From Herbihabitans rhizosphaerae (GTDB taxonomy: Bacteria > Actinomycetota > Actinomycetes > Mycobacteriales > Pseudonocardiaceae), in assembly GCF_004216555.1 (NCBI RefSeq), contig NZ_SGWQ01000012.1, positions 100,798 through 164,797 of the forward strand: DNA of 64,000 bases, read 5' to 3'. The translations under genes were made by a program, and so were the position numbers. How positions within the stretch are numbered: the first letter of the stretch is position 1; each line of letters starts with the position of its first letter. This document shows, in pieces, positions 41,906 through 50,888 of this stretch. Under the pieces are notes generated by a model. It searched no databases. It was not told the DNA's origin and saw only the letters and a program-made list of their open reading frames with translations.

Positions 41906-41975
41906 GAGCAGAGTTTATGCGAACCGTGAAAAAGATGCCTTGGACTTATGGCGTGTCCGCGGTCAGGCTGAACGC

Positions 41976-43034
41976 ATGAGTACGGACGGAAAGGTCGCGC
42001 TGGTGGTCGGCGCGCACGGCGTCATCGGCGGGAATCTGGTCGAACACCTTGTGACACAAGGGGATTGGGAGGTCATCGGGGTGTCGCGGCGGGGCGGGGC
42101 GCCGTCCGAAAGGCTGCGGCACATCGCGGTGGACCTGCTCGACCCGGTCGACGCGAAGGCGAAGCTCGGCGGGCTGTCCGAGGTGACGCACGTCTTCTAC
42201 GCCGCTTTCCAGGACCGCCCGACCTGGGCGGAACTGGTGCCGCCGAACCTCGCGATGCTGGTGAACGTGGTGGACGCGGTCGAGCCGGTCGCGCGCGGGC
42301 TGCGGCACGTCAGCCTGATGCAGGGCTACAAGGTGTACGGCGCGCACCTCGGCCCGTTCAAGACACCGGCGCGGGAGGACGACGCCGGGCACATGCCGCC
42401 GGAGTTCAATGTGGACCAGCAGGACTTTCTGGTCTCGCGGCAGCGGGGTCAGCGGTGGACCTGGTCCGCGCTGCGGCCGTCGGTGGTGTGCGGTTTCGCG
42501 TTGGGCAACCCGATGAACCTGTCGATGGTGCTCGCGGTGTACGCGACGATCTCCGCCGAGTTGGGCCTGCCGCTGCGGTTTCCCGGCAAGCCGGGCGCCT
42601 ACGACGCGCTGCTGGAGATGACCGACGCGGACCTGCTCGCGCGGGCGACGGTCTGGGCGGCGACCGATCCCCGGTGCGCCAACCAGGCGTTCAACATCAA
42701 CAACGGCGATCTGTTCCGGTGGAGCGAGATGTGGCCCAAGATCGCGGACTACTTCGGGCTCGACGTGGCGCCGCCGTTGCCGATGTCGCTTGAGACGGTG
42801 ATGGCGGACAAGGAGCCGCTGTGGCAGTCCATTGTGGACCGTCATGGCCTGGCACGGCACTCCTACGCCGAGGTGTCGTCGTGGCGGTTCGGCGACGCGG
42901 TGTTCGGGTGGGACTACGACTTCTTCGCCGACGGCACGAAGGCGCGGCGCTTCGGGTTTCACGAGTTCGTCGACACCTCGGAGATGTTCACGCGCATCTT
43001 CGACGACCTGCGGGCGCGACGCGTCATCCCCTAG
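41976..43034 (+). CDS. PRISE-type short-chain reductase (progesterone 5-beta-reductase/iridoid synthase-like)
   Basis: A 352-aa protein starting at ATG 41976. The NADPH-binding motif is VALVVGAHGVIGGNLVEHL. Family marks follow: SRRGGAPSERLRHIAVDL, LMQGYKVYGAHLGPFKTPAR, SALRPSVVCGFALGNPMNLS. PRISE enzymes reduce the C=C bond of enones such as progesterone or 8-oxogeranial. Bacterial members are poorly characterised. It is probably under the divergent LysR regulator. Confidence 0.85.
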   Translation: MSTDGKVALVVGAHGVIGGNLVEHLVTQGDWEVIGVSRRGGAPSERLRHIAVDLLDPVDAKAKLGGLSEVTHVFYAAFQDRPTWAELVPPNLAMLVNVVDAVEPVARGLRHVSLMQGYKVYGAHLGPFKTPAREDDAGHMPPEFNVDQQDFLVSRQRGQRWTWSALRPSVVCGFALGNPMNLSMVLAVYATISAELGLPLRFPGKPGAYDALLEMTDADLLARATVWAATDPRCANQAFNINNGDLFRWSEMWPKIADYFGLDVAPPLPMSLETVMADKEPLWQSIVDRHGLARHSYAEVSSWRFGDAVFGWDYDFFADGTKARRFGFHEFVDTSEMFTRIFDDLRARRVIP

Positions 43035-43045
43035 TCGGTTGTCGG

Positions 43046-43071
43046 TTGTCCACAGGGCTCGGTTATCCACA
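43046..43071 (+). promoter_or_regulatory. pair of DnaA-box sequences
   Basis: TTGTCCACA (43046-43054) and TTATCCACA (43063-43071) are exact DnaA-box forms in the same orientation, 17 bp apart, between the PRISE gene and cysG. Confidence 0.5.
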
Positions 43072-43252
43072 GATCGCGATCGGCCGGCGATCTGCCATGC
43101 GCTTCGGCCGTAGCGTCGGTGGCGTAGGACAACCGAGCGGAGGTGGTCGATGGGCACACCCACAACCGAATAGTGATGTGGCGACGCGAATCGGGTCACA
43201 CTGGCGAGTCGTGGCTCGGCGGTTCCGGTACCTCACGGGCATGCTGTCTGCC

Positions 43253-44461
43253 ATGGCTCAGCACTATCTGTCCGGATTGGACCTCACCGGCCGTCGGGTG
43301 GTCGTGGTCGGAGGCGGCACGGTCGCCCAGCGGCGGCTGCCTCGGCTGATCTCGGCCGGTGCGGCGGTGGAGGTGATCTCGCCGCACGTGACGCCGGCGG
43401 TGCAGGCGATGGCCGACGGCGGTGAGCTGAGCTGGCACGAGCGGCGCTATGCCGACGGTGATCTCGACGGCTCCTGGTACGCGCTCGCGTGCACCTCGGA
43501 CACCGCGGTCAACGCGGCGGTGGTGGCCGAGGCGGAGCGGCTGCGCGTGTTCTGCGTGCGCGCGGACGCCGGCAGCGAGGGCACCGCGGTGACACCCGCG
43601 TCGGGGGAGTACGACGGGCTGCTCGTCGGAGTGCTCGCCGGCGGGGTGCACCAGCGGTCGGCCGCGATCCGGGACGGCGTGCTGGAGGCGCTGCGCTCGG
43701 GCGTGCTGACCGACCGGGTGGTCGGCGCGGAGGCCGGTGTCGCGCTGGTCGGCGGCGGGCCTGGTGATCCGGAGTTGATCACCGTGCGGGGCCGGCGGCT
43801 GCTCGCTCGCGCGGACGTCGTGGTGACCGATCGCCTTGCGCCGCAAGAGCTGCTGGACGAGCTGTCGCCGGACGTGACCGTCGTGGACGCGTCCAAGATC
43901 CCGTACGGCCGTGCGGCCAGCCAGGACGTGATCAACTCGACGCTGATCGAGAACGCCAAGGCGGGCAAGTTCGTGGTGCGGCTCAAGGGCGGCGACCCGT
44001 ATGTGTTCGGGCGCGGTTTCGAGGAGGTGCTGGCCTGCGCGGAGGCGGGTGTGCCTGTCACCGTGGTGCCGGGTGTCACCAGCGCGTTCGCGGTCCCAGC
44101 GGTCGCCGACGTACCGGTCACCCACCGGGGCGTGGCGCACGAGGTCGTGGTGGTGTCCGGGCACGTCGGTCCCGGCGACGAGTCCTCGCTCGTGGACTGG
44201 TCCGCGCTGGCGCGGCTGCGCGGCACGATCGTGCTGATGATGGGTGTGCAGCGGATCGCCGAGTTCGCCGGCGCGCTGCTGGGCGGCGGCCGGCCGCACG
44301 ACACGCCGGTCGCGGTGATCCAGGAGGGCACCACGCGCAACCAGCTTGTCGTGCGGTCCACTTTGGACGCCGTGGCGGAAACCATTGCCGCACAGGGCAT
44401 CCGGCCGCCAGCGGTGATCGTGATCGGTCCGGTGGCAGCGCTGGGGCCGGCCGATCGCTAG
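43253..44461 (+). CDS. cysG: siroheme synthase: precorrin-2 dehydrogenase/ferrochelatase plus uroporphyrinogen-III C-methyltransferase
   Basis: A 402-aa bifunctional protein (ATG 43253; ATG 43241 possible). Residues 1-150 are the NAD-dependent dehydrogenase part (DLTGRRVVVVGGGTVAQRRL). The SUMT methyltransferase follows (VALVGGGPGDPELITVRGRR, VVRLKGGDPYVFGRGFEE, VVPGVTSAFAVPAVADVPVT). It makes siroheme for sulfite and nitrite reductases. No sulfur-assimilation gene is adjacent. Its stop overlaps the convergent NmrA-like gene by 4 bp. Confidence 0.9.
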   Translation: MAQHYLSGLDLTGRRVVVVGGGTVAQRRLPRLISAGAAVEVISPHVTPAVQAMADGGELSWHERRYADGDLDGSWYALACTSDTAVNAAVVAEAERLRVFCVRADAGSEGTAVTPASGEYDGLLVGVLAGGVHQRSAAIRDGVLEALRSGVLTDRVVGAEAGVALVGGGPGDPELITVRGRRLLARADVVVTDRLAPQELLDELSPDVTVVDASKIPYGRAASQDVINSTLIENAKAGKFVVRLKGGDPYVFGRGFEEVLACAEAGVPVTVVPGVTSAFAVPAVADVPVTHRGVAHEVVVVSGHVGPGDESSLVDWSALARLRGTIVLMMGVQRIAEFAGALLGGGRPHDTPVAVIQEGTTRNQLVVRSTLDAVAETIAAQGIRPPAVIVIGPVAALGPADR

Positions 44462-45324
44462 CCGGCCGCGGTGAACAGCTCGGCGTGGTCGCGCGCCCAG
44501 ACGCGGTAGCCGGTCGCCGGCCGGCCGAGGATCTCGCGCACGTCGTCGGTCAGTACGGCGTTGCCGTCGGTGCGCACGATCTCGGCGCCCCGGAGCGCGG
44601 TGTCGATCATGGCCGGGTCCATGCCGGTGGCGGTCATCTGCTCCCTGGCGACATCCGCCGGCACGTCCACGGTGCCGATCTCGCGGCCGAGCGCCTCGGA
44701 CAGCGCGGCGACCTGGTCGGCGGTGCTGATCAGCTCGGGGCCGGTGAGCGTGTAGGTGCGCTCGTGGTGCCGGTCGGTGGTCAGCGCGCGCACCGCCACC
44801 TCGGCGATGTCGCGCGGGTCGATCACGCCCTGCCGCCCGCCGCCGAACATGTTCGGCACCGGCTGGCCCGCTCGGATCGCGTCGGCCCAGCTCAGCGAGT
44901 TCGACGCGAACGTGGTCGGGCGCAGCACGGTCCACGTGCGCCCGCTGGCGCGCACCGCTTCTTCGCCGGCGTGGTGCCACGGGAACTCGGACTCCTCCGG
45001 CGGCCCCGTGCCGATCGCGGACAGCTTCACCAGCGTGCGCACGCTGTCCGTCGTCGCGACGGCGGAGGCCATCGCCAGGTCGTGCCGCTCGACGTCGGGG
45101 CCGGGCATGGTCAGCAGGAACACCGCGTGTGTCCCGTCGACCGCCTTGGCCAGCGACGTCGGATCGGCGAAGTCGCCGTCGACGACGTCGAGGCCGGGGC
45201 GCGGCGTGAGCCGGGACGGGTCGCGGGTCAACGCGCGGACCCGCTCCCCGGAGTCGATCAGCATCGGGACGAGTGCGCGGCCGATGGTGCCCGTGGCACC
45301 GGTTACCAGGATCATGGGAGCCAT
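44458..45324 (-). CDS. NmrA-like NAD(P)-binding protein
   Basis: A 288-aa atypical SDR. The glycine motif is ILVTGATGTIGRALVPML, followed by VDGDFADPTSLAKAVDGTHA and ERTYTLTGPELIS, typical of NAD(P)H-quinone-oxidoreductase/NmrA-like proteins. There is no YxxxK catalytic pair, so it may sense NAD(P) rather than catalyse a reaction. It is divergent from an AraC-type regulator, which probably controls it. Confidence 0.85.
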   Translation of the reverse strand: MAPMILVTGATGTIGRALVPMLIDSGERVRALTRDPSRLTPRPGLDVVDGDFADPTSLAKAVDGTHAVFLLTMPGPDVERHDLAMASAVATTDSVRTLVKLSAIGTGPPEESEFPWHHAGEEAVRASGRTWTVLRPTTFASNSLSWADAIRAGQPVPNMFGGGRQGVIDPRDIAEVAVRALTTDRHHERTYTLTGPELISTADQVAALSEALGREIGTVDVPADVAREQMTATGMDPAMIDTALRGAEIVRTDGNAVLTDDVREILGRPATGYRVWARDHAELFTAAG

Positions 45325-45417
45325 CGTTCGCGCGGGAACCGTTGTCCTCTAGGAAGAATCGGCACAGTTCGCCCTGAGCGGACGGGTCCGGCGCGCGTCC
45401 CGGCATAGCCTGGAGCC

Positions 45418-46188
45418 GTGACGTCGATCAGCTATCAGCTCGCCGAGCAGTCGGTGGCTCCGTTCACCACCGCCGACGGCCATCGGACGTGGACGCACTT
45501 GCCGGACGCCGCGACCACCGTCGTGTTCCGGACCACGGCCGGCGGACGCGGCGACCTGCTGGTGGTCGGACCGCGGACCCGCGCGTCCTACCACCCGGAC
45601 AAGGACGTCCCGCTGTGCGTCAAGATCCGCGTGCGGCCCGGCTGGGCGAGCGAACTGCTCGGCCGTCCCGTCGGCGGGCTGACCGATCAGGTCGTGCCGA
45701 TCGAGCGACTGTGGCACGAGGACGGCGCCCGCCTCACCGCCGAACTCACCGAACTCGCCGTGGGCGGTCCGGCCGCCGCCGCGACGATTCGCCGGACGCT
45801 GGAGGATGCGCTCGCCGAGCGGCTGACCGAGGCGTCGCCCCGGCATCGCGATCACGGCCGGCTCGTCCGCACCGCGATCGCGGGCCTGTCCCAGGGGCCA
45901 CGGCCGCTGAGCGTGCACGATCTCGCGCGGCGGCTGCGGATCAGCGAACGCCAGCTGCGCAACGTGTTCACGTCGGCCGTTGGCGTGTCACCGAAGCGGT
46001 TCGCCGCCATCGACCGTGTGCGGACGGTGCTCGCCGGCGCCGGACGCGACGAGTTGGCCGGCCTCGCGGCAGCGGCGGGTTACTACGACCAGTCGCACAT
46101 GACCGCCGAGTTCCGCGCCACGATGGGCGTCCCGCCGGCGCGGTTCATCGCGGGCCGGCTGCCGACGCCGGTGGCCTGCAGCGCGTAG
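45418..46188 (+). CDS. AraC family transcriptional regulator
   Basis: A 256-aa protein. The C-terminal double HTH is clear (SVHDLARRLRISERQLRNVF, LAAAAGYYDQSHMTAEFRAT, MGVPPARFI). The N-terminal domain (residues 1-150) resembles the DUF6597 type found with such regulators. It is divergent from the NmrA-like gene. Confidence 0.88.
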   Translation: MTSISYQLAEQSVAPFTTADGHRTWTHLPDAATTVVFRTTAGGRGDLLVVGPRTRASYHPDKDVPLCVKIRVRPGWASELLGRPVGGLTDQVVPIERLWHEDGARLTAELTELAVGGPAAAATIRRTLEDALAERLTEASPRHRDHGRLVRTAIAGLSQGPRPLSVHDLARRLRISERQLRNVFTSAVGVSPKRFAAIDRVRTVLAGAGRDELAGLAAAAGYYDQSHMTAEFRATMGVPPARFIAGRLPTPVACSA

Positions 46189-46194
46189 CGCGAG

Positions 46195-47016
46195 TCACCT
46201 GCGTCCGACGAGGTGGAACACCCGGCTGAGCCGCCGGTAGGGATCGCGTCGACTGGCTTCCAGTTCGACCTCGGCGATCCGAGTCAGCTCGTCCCCCTCG
46301 GCGTCGATGTCCATCCAGTCGGTGAACAGCCACACGCCGTACCAGGTCAGCGGCCGCACGTCGTGTGCGGCGAGCAGGCCGCTGAGTTCCTCGACGGTGT
46401 CGGCACGCGTCTCCAGACCGAGCACCCCGCGCTCGCCGTCGGCGTCGAACGCGGCCCGCGCGTCGTCCCACCGATGTTCCAGCGCGGGACGGACGGCCAG
46501 GGTCGCGGCGTTGAGCGCCATCACGGAGACGATGCTGTTCGGGGCAGCGCACGCGCACAGCGACTCGATCATCGCGGCCGGCTCGCGCAGATACATCAGC
46601 ACGCCATGGCAGAGCACGGCGGCGAACCGTCGGCCGCGCAGCAGCGAGGGCGCGTCCTCCCCGTCGCCCAGCACCAGCCGGACCCGGTCGCGAACGTCGG
46701 CAGGCTCGGCGGCCAGCCGCTGCTCCGCGGCGGCGAGCATCGACTCGGACGAGTCGAGCAGGACGACCTCATAACCCAGGCGCGCCAACGGAAACGACTG
46801 GTGTCCGGCGCCGCCACCGACGTCGAGCACGGTCGCCGGTGGCGGCGGCAGGTGATCCAACAGATGACAGTGCAGGACGTAGGTGCGTACGCGACCCTTC
46901 ACGGTCGCGTACGCACTCTCGACGAACCGATCGGTCAGGCCCCGCCCACACGTCCTCGGCCATGGCGACCAGGTGTCAGTAGCGGTCGGTGTCCCGACGC
47001 TTCTGGGGACGCCCAC
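46195..47016 (-). CDS. class I SAM-dependent methyltransferase
   Basis: SAM-binding motif I is VLDVGGGAGHQSFPLARLGY, then VVLLDSSESMLAAAEQRLA and LVLGDGEDAP. The layout resembles the CmoA/CmoM-like tRNA-modifying group but the substrate is unassigned. The true start is unclear: GTG 47016 gives 273 aa and overlaps the helicase gene by 41 bp, while the conserved part begins near TDRFVESAYATVKGRVRTYV. The overlap indicates co-transcription with the helicase. Confidence 0.75.
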   Translation of the reverse strand: MGVPRSVGTPTATDTWSPWPRTCGRGLTDRFVESAYATVKGRVRTYVLHCHLLDHLPPPPATVLDVGGGAGHQSFPLARLGYEVVLLDSSESMLAAAEQRLAAEPADVRDRVRLVLGDGEDAPSLLRGRRFAAVLCHGVLMYLREPAAMIESLCACAAPNSIVSVMALNAATLAVRPALEHRWDDARAAFDADGERGVLGLETRADTVEELSGLLAAHDVRPLTWYGVWLFTDWMDIDAEGDELTRIAEVELEASRRDPYRRLSRVFHLVGRR

Positions 47017-48478
47017 GGCGGTCGGCCTGACGGCCGGACTGTCCGCGCCGCTCGGGGTGCCCACCGCGCCGGTCGCCCTGCGCGCCGCCTCGCCACTCCG
47101 ACTGTCCGCCACGGCCTTCCGGCTTGTGCGCCCGGCCGCCGCGCCGCTCACCGCGCGGCGACGGCCCGCGGTGGCGCGAACCCGGAGCGGACCTGGACCG
47201 GTTGGAACGTGCCGGCGCCGGCTCGGCGACCGGCTCGCCGCTCGGCGTGCGCGCGCCGGCGATCGTGGCGAGCGCGTCGTCGCCCGGCCGCACCTTGGTC
47301 GTGGTCGCGTCGACGCCGGCCTTCTCGGTCATCCGGCGCACGGTCCGCCGCTCCTCGAACGTCACCAGCGTCACCACCGTGCCGGACGCGCCGGCACGCG
47401 CCGTCCGTCCCGCGCGGTGCAGGTAGTCCTTGGAGTCGGCCGGGGGATCGACGTGCAGCACCAGGCTCACGTCGTCCACGTGAATGCCGCGCGCGGCGAC
47501 GTCGGTCGCCACGAGCACCGGCATGGTGCCGTCCTTGAACTGGCTGAGCACCCGGTTGCGGGCCGACTGCGTCTTGCCGCCGTGCAGCGCGCCGGCGAGC
47601 ACACCGACCGCGCGCAACTTGCCGGCAAGCCGGTCGACGTGGTGCTTCGTGCGCACGAACATGATCGTGCGGCCTTCGCGCGCGGCGATCTCGGCAACGA
47701 CGTCCTGCTTGTCCTGCCGGGAAAGCAGCAGCACGTGATGGTCCATTGTGGACACACTGGCGGTCACGGGTGCGACCGAGTGGGTCACCGGGTCGGTCAG
47801 GTACTTGCGCACCAGCGTGTCGACGTCGCCGTCCAGGGTGGCCGAGAACAGCAGCCGCTGGCCGTTCGGGTCGGTGAGGTCGAGGATCTCCCGCACCTGC
47901 GGCAGGAAGCCCATGTCGGACATCTGGTCCGCCTCGTCGACGGCGGTGTACCGCACCTCCGACAGGTCACAGGTGCGCTGCCGCACGTGGTCGGACAGCC
48001 GCCCGGGCGTGGCGATCAGCAGGTCGACGCCGCGCTCGAGCTGTTCGGCCTGCTTGCCGAACGACAGCCCGCCGACGACGGTGCGGCACCACAGGCCGAG
48101 CGACCTCGCCAGCGGCGACAGCGCGTCGGACACCTGGATGGCCAGCTCGCGCGTCGGCACCAGCACCAGGGCGCGCGGCCGGCGTGGCGTGGCCTTGCCA
48201 CCGTCCAAACGGGACAGCAGGGCGAGGCCGAACGCCAGCGTCTTGCCGGAGCCGGTCTGCGCGCGGCCGAGCACGTCGCGCCCGGCGAGCGCGTCCGGAA
48301 GGGTGGACGCCTGGATCGGGAACGGTGTGGTGATGCCGGCGTTGTGCAGAGCCTTGCGCAGCGGCTGCGCGAGGCCGAGCTCGTCGAACGAGCTGATCGG
48401 CGCGGCCGCCTTCGCGGTCTGGCGGTGCCTTGGCTTGCGATCTGTGTTGTCGCGCGCGGGCATGGTTGAACTGGTCAC
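46976..48478 (-). CDS. DEAD-box ATP-dependent RNA helicase
   Basis: A 500-aa helicase with Q motif (TTPFPIQASTLPDALAGRDV), Walker A GRAQTGSGKTLAFG, PTRELA, TPGR, VDEADQM, SAT, and the C-terminal ATDVAARGIHVDDV and HRAGRTARAG. Residues 400-500 are an Arg/Gly-rich RNA-binding tail. The start is GTG 48478 with GGAGAGG upstream. Such enzymes remodel RNA during cold or ribosome assembly. The leader is structured and resembles that of the upstream RIO kinase gene. Confidence 0.92.
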   Translation of the reverse strand: MTSSTMPARDNTDRKPRHRQTAKAAAPISSFDELGLAQPLRKALHNAGITTPFPIQASTLPDALAGRDVLGRAQTGSGKTLAFGLALLSRLDGGKATPRRPRALVLVPTRELAIQVSDALSPLARSLGLWCRTVVGGLSFGKQAEQLERGVDLLIATPGRLSDHVRQRTCDLSEVRYTAVDEADQMSDMGFLPQVREILDLTDPNGQRLLFSATLDGDVDTLVRKYLTDPVTHSVAPVTASVSTMDHHVLLLSRQDKQDVVAEIAAREGRTIMFVRTKHHVDRLAGKLRAVGVLAGALHGGKTQSARNRVLSQFKDGTMPVLVATDVAARGIHVDDVSLVLHVDPPADSKDYLHRAGRTARAGASGTVVTLVTFEERRTVRRMTEKAGVDATTTKVRPGDDALATIAGARTPSGEPVAEPAPARSNRSRSAPGSRHRGPSPRGERRGGRAHKPEGRGGQSEWRGGAQGDRRGGHPERRGQSGRQADRRGRPQKRRDTDRY

Positions 48479-48533
48479 GGGGTCCTCTCCGAGAGTGGCA
48501 CGTCTCGGCAGGCCCCGCCATCAGTGGCGGCGG
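48479..48533 (-). ncRNA. structured 5' leader of the helicase gene
   Basis: On the minus strand CCGCCGCCACTGATGGCGGG folds as a CCGCC/GGCGG hairpin and continues into GGGGCCTG shortly before the ribosome-binding site. The RIO kinase leader (49654-49694) has the same blocks, CCGCCGCnnCTGAT and CGGGGCCTG, spaced further apart. It may be a cis-acting RNA element, for example for cold induction; this is inference. Confidence 0.4.
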
Positions 48534-48650
48534 TCATTCACGCGGACGAGCCCGGCGCACGGTGCGCCGTTTCAGGGGTGAGCATCGCTGCCTTCCGGCC
48601 GGCGATGGTGCCTTGCCGGGCAAGGAGCGGCCATCTACGCCACTCGCGAT

Positions 48651-48668
48651 GCTTAGCAAAGCTTAGCA
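48651..48668. promoter_or_regulatory. direct repeat GCTTAGCA x2 with 10-bp period
   Basis: GCTTAGCA at 48651-48658 and 48661-48668, one helical turn apart, lies about 180 bp upstream of the helicase start and just past the RIO kinase stop. It may be a regulator site for the helicase promoter. Confidence 0.35.
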
Positions 48669-48679
48669 TGGCCCATCGG

Positions 48680-49636
48680 TCACCTCATTCCGGCCGTCGC
48701 GATCAGGTCCGCGGTCAGCGCACCGGGGTCCGCTTCCGCCTCCGGCATCCCGCGCGCGTGGAACCAGCGGGCGATGTTGGCGACATCGCGAGCCAGGAAC
48801 TCCGCGCCGCTCGGGTTCGCCACCACGTCGACGAGCTGCGGCATGTCGATCAGCATCAGCTGGCCGTCGAGCACCAGGATGTTGTACGCGGACAGGTCGC
48901 CGTGTGTGACTCCTTGGGACGCAAGGAGATCCAGCGTCGCGGTGAGCTGGTGCCACAGCTCGGACAGCTCGTCCGCGCTCGGGCGCAACTGGGCCAGCCG
49001 GGGTGCCGCGGAGCCGTCGGCCTCGGCCAGGTACTCCATCAGCAGCTCGGTCCCGTCCCGCTGCACCGGGTACGGCACCGGGGCGCCGACCGACCACAAC
49101 CGGGTCAGCGCCGCGAACTCGGCGACCGCCCACTGCTCGGCGATCAGGTTGCGGCCGAACGCCGTGCGGTTGGCGATCGCGCGCGTCTCGCGCGACCGGC
49201 GCATCCTGCGGCCCTCCAGATAGCCGGCGTCCCGGTGGAACAGCCGGTGCTCGGAGCTGCGGTAGCGCTTGGCGGCCAGCAGGCACTCCCTGAGGCCCAG
49301 CGCTCGCCGGATCAGTGAGACGTCGGCCTCCTTGCCGGTCTTGATCACTCCGAGCTCGTAGTCGGCCGCGGAGAGATCGGTCACCAGCCAGTCCGGCCGA
49401 GGGTGCGGGCCATGGTCGGCGCTGCCCCAGGTGGACCAGCGGTCGGCTCCGGCCGGGAGGTCCGACGTGACCAGGGCGGCTTCGCGGTCGCGGGCCAGTC
49501 GCCCGCGCTCCTCCAGGGTGAGCCGGCCGGTTCGGCGCGGCTGCGGCTCGTCGTCGAAACGCCGCCGGCGGGACCGGCGCGCGTCGGGGTTGTCGTCGAA
49601 TTCGTCGAAATGGTCGTACTTCTCGTGCTCGCGCAC
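48680..49636 (-). CDS. RIO1-type atypical serine/threonine kinase
   Basis: A 318-aa kinase. Residues 1-50 are charged and disordered. The nucleotide loop is IKTGKEADVSLIRR, the ATP Lys lies in LLAAKRYRSSEHR, the catalytic loop is VTHGDLSAYNILV and the metal-binding Asp is in MLIDMPQLVD, all RIO1 features. RIO kinases act in ribosome small-subunit maturation in archaea and eukaryotes; bacterial roles are unclear. Its place beside a DEAD-box helicase with a similar leader suggests a shared RNA or ribosome function. Confidence 0.88.
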   Translation of the reverse strand: MREHEKYDHFDEFDDNPDARRSRRRRFDDEPQPRRTGRLTLEERGRLARDREAALVTSDLPAGADRWSTWGSADHGPHPRPDWLVTDLSAADYELGVIKTGKEADVSLIRRALGLRECLLAAKRYRSSEHRLFHRDAGYLEGRRMRRSRETRAIANRTAFGRNLIAEQWAVAEFAALTRLWSVGAPVPYPVQRDGTELLMEYLAEADGSAAPRLAQLRPSADELSELWHQLTATLDLLASQGVTHGDLSAYNILVLDGQLMLIDMPQLVDVVANPSGAEFLARDVANIARWFHARGMPEAEADPGALTADLIATAGMR

Positions 49637-49694
49637 TGGGGAACTCCTAGAGACAGGCCCCGCGCGCGAGCGCTCAACGCATCAGCGGCGGCGG
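49637..49694 (-). ncRNA. structured 5' leader of the RIO kinase gene
   Basis: On the minus strand CCGCCGCCGCTGAT (49681-49694) is followed by a GCGCTCGCGCGCGGGG stretch and GGGGCCTG (49654-49661 region) before the start codon. It matches the helicase leader in sequence blocks and order. Confidence 0.4.
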
Positions 49695-49830
49695 GGAGAA
49701 AATGGTGGACGGGACGGCGCCACGTCACGGACAGCGTCTGACATCTGGCACCTCCTCGGTCCACCGGCTCGCGCGCCGGTCCTGACAACGAGACAAGATT
49801 GCCCTGCCGGCGAATCGGCTCGCAACCGAA

Positions 49831-50751
49831 TTAACGGACCTGTGCCGCGAGCCCGTCCAGCATCCACCGCAGTCCGATCTCGAACAGCCGGTCCAGGTCG
49901 AGATCGAAGTCGTCGCCGGCGATCAGTTCGGTGAACATCGGGAAGTCGCCGCCGGCGAGAATCCGCTGCATCGCCGGCTGCTGTGTCTCCACCCACTCGT
50001 CGCTGGTGACGCCGGTCGCGTCCTGCGCCTGTGCCTCGTACTCCAGGTTGATCGCGATACCGCGCACGAAGGTGAACACCGAGATGGCGACGTAGAGCAT
50101 GGTGGACGGATCGAGACCGCGCCCGTGCAGCGCGCGGAGCGTCCATTCGGTGTGCGGCAACAGGTTTCGCGCGAACTGCGGTCTGGTCACCGACAGCGCG
50201 GGCGCGAGCCACGGGTGCCTGCGGTGGATCGCCCACTGGACCCGTGCGGACACCTCGATCATGGCGCGCCAGCCGTCCGGGGCCGGCTCGGGCAGCGGCT
50301 GCTCGCCGAACACCACGTCCGCCATGTGCAGCAGCAGATCGTCCTTTGTGGACACATGGCGGTACAGCGACATGGTGGCCACGCCGAGTTCGGCGGCCAC
50401 CCGGCGCATGGACAGCGCGGCGATGCCCTCCCGATCGGCCACCTCGACGGCCGCGGCCACGACGCGGGACAGGGTCAGGTCCCGGTCGGTGCGCCGGGCG
50501 GCGACGCGAACGGGCCGCGCGGCCGCGGGCTGGCCCGCGACCACCGTGCCGACGCCGGGGACGGCGCGCACCAGCCCGTCCTGCCGCAGTGCCGCCAGGG
50601 CTTTGGTGGCGGTCGCCATGGCGACGTTCCAGTCCTTGGTGAGCTGCCGGGTGGACGGCACGCGATCGCCCGGACGCAGGCTGCCGCTCTCGATCTGGTC
50701 GCGGATGCCGGCCGCGATGCGCGCGTAGGGCGGGTCCGGTCGGCTCGACAT
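49831..50751 (-). CDS. GntR-TetR fusion transcriptional regulator
   Basis: A 306-aa regulator with two DNA-binding domains. Residues 1-70 are a GntR winged helix (IAAGIRDQIESGSLRPGDRV, STRQLTKDWNVAMATATKAL). Residues 90-140 are a TetR HTH (SMRRVAAELGVATMSLYRHV). The C-terminal TetR ligand domain follows. This fusion is recurrent in actinobacteria. The nearest divergent gene (50889) encodes a membrane protein that it could regulate. Confidence 0.88.
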   Translation of the reverse strand: MSSRPDPPYARIAAGIRDQIESGSLRPGDRVPSTRQLTKDWNVAMATATKALAALRQDGLVRAVPGVGTVVAGQPAAARPVRVAARRTDRDLTLSRVVAAAVEVADREGIAALSMRRVAAELGVATMSLYRHVSTKDDLLLHMADVVFGEQPLPEPAPDGWRAMIEVSARVQWAIHRRHPWLAPALSVTRPQFARNLLPHTEWTLRALHGRGLDPSTMLYVAISVFTFVRGIAINLEYEAQAQDATGVTSDEWVETQQPAMQRILAGGDFPMFTELIAGDDFDLDLDRLFEIGLRWMLDGLAAQVR

Positions 50752-50888
50752 GCGGTCATCGTACTAGTGCATGCCAGGGCAAAGGCCCAGGATCTCAGGT
50801 CTGTACGGCGTACGCTTTGCAATCTCCTTTGCAGTTGGAACCCGCGGCCCGCCGGTCGAGTCAAAGGCCGGGACGAGGGGAGAACGGG

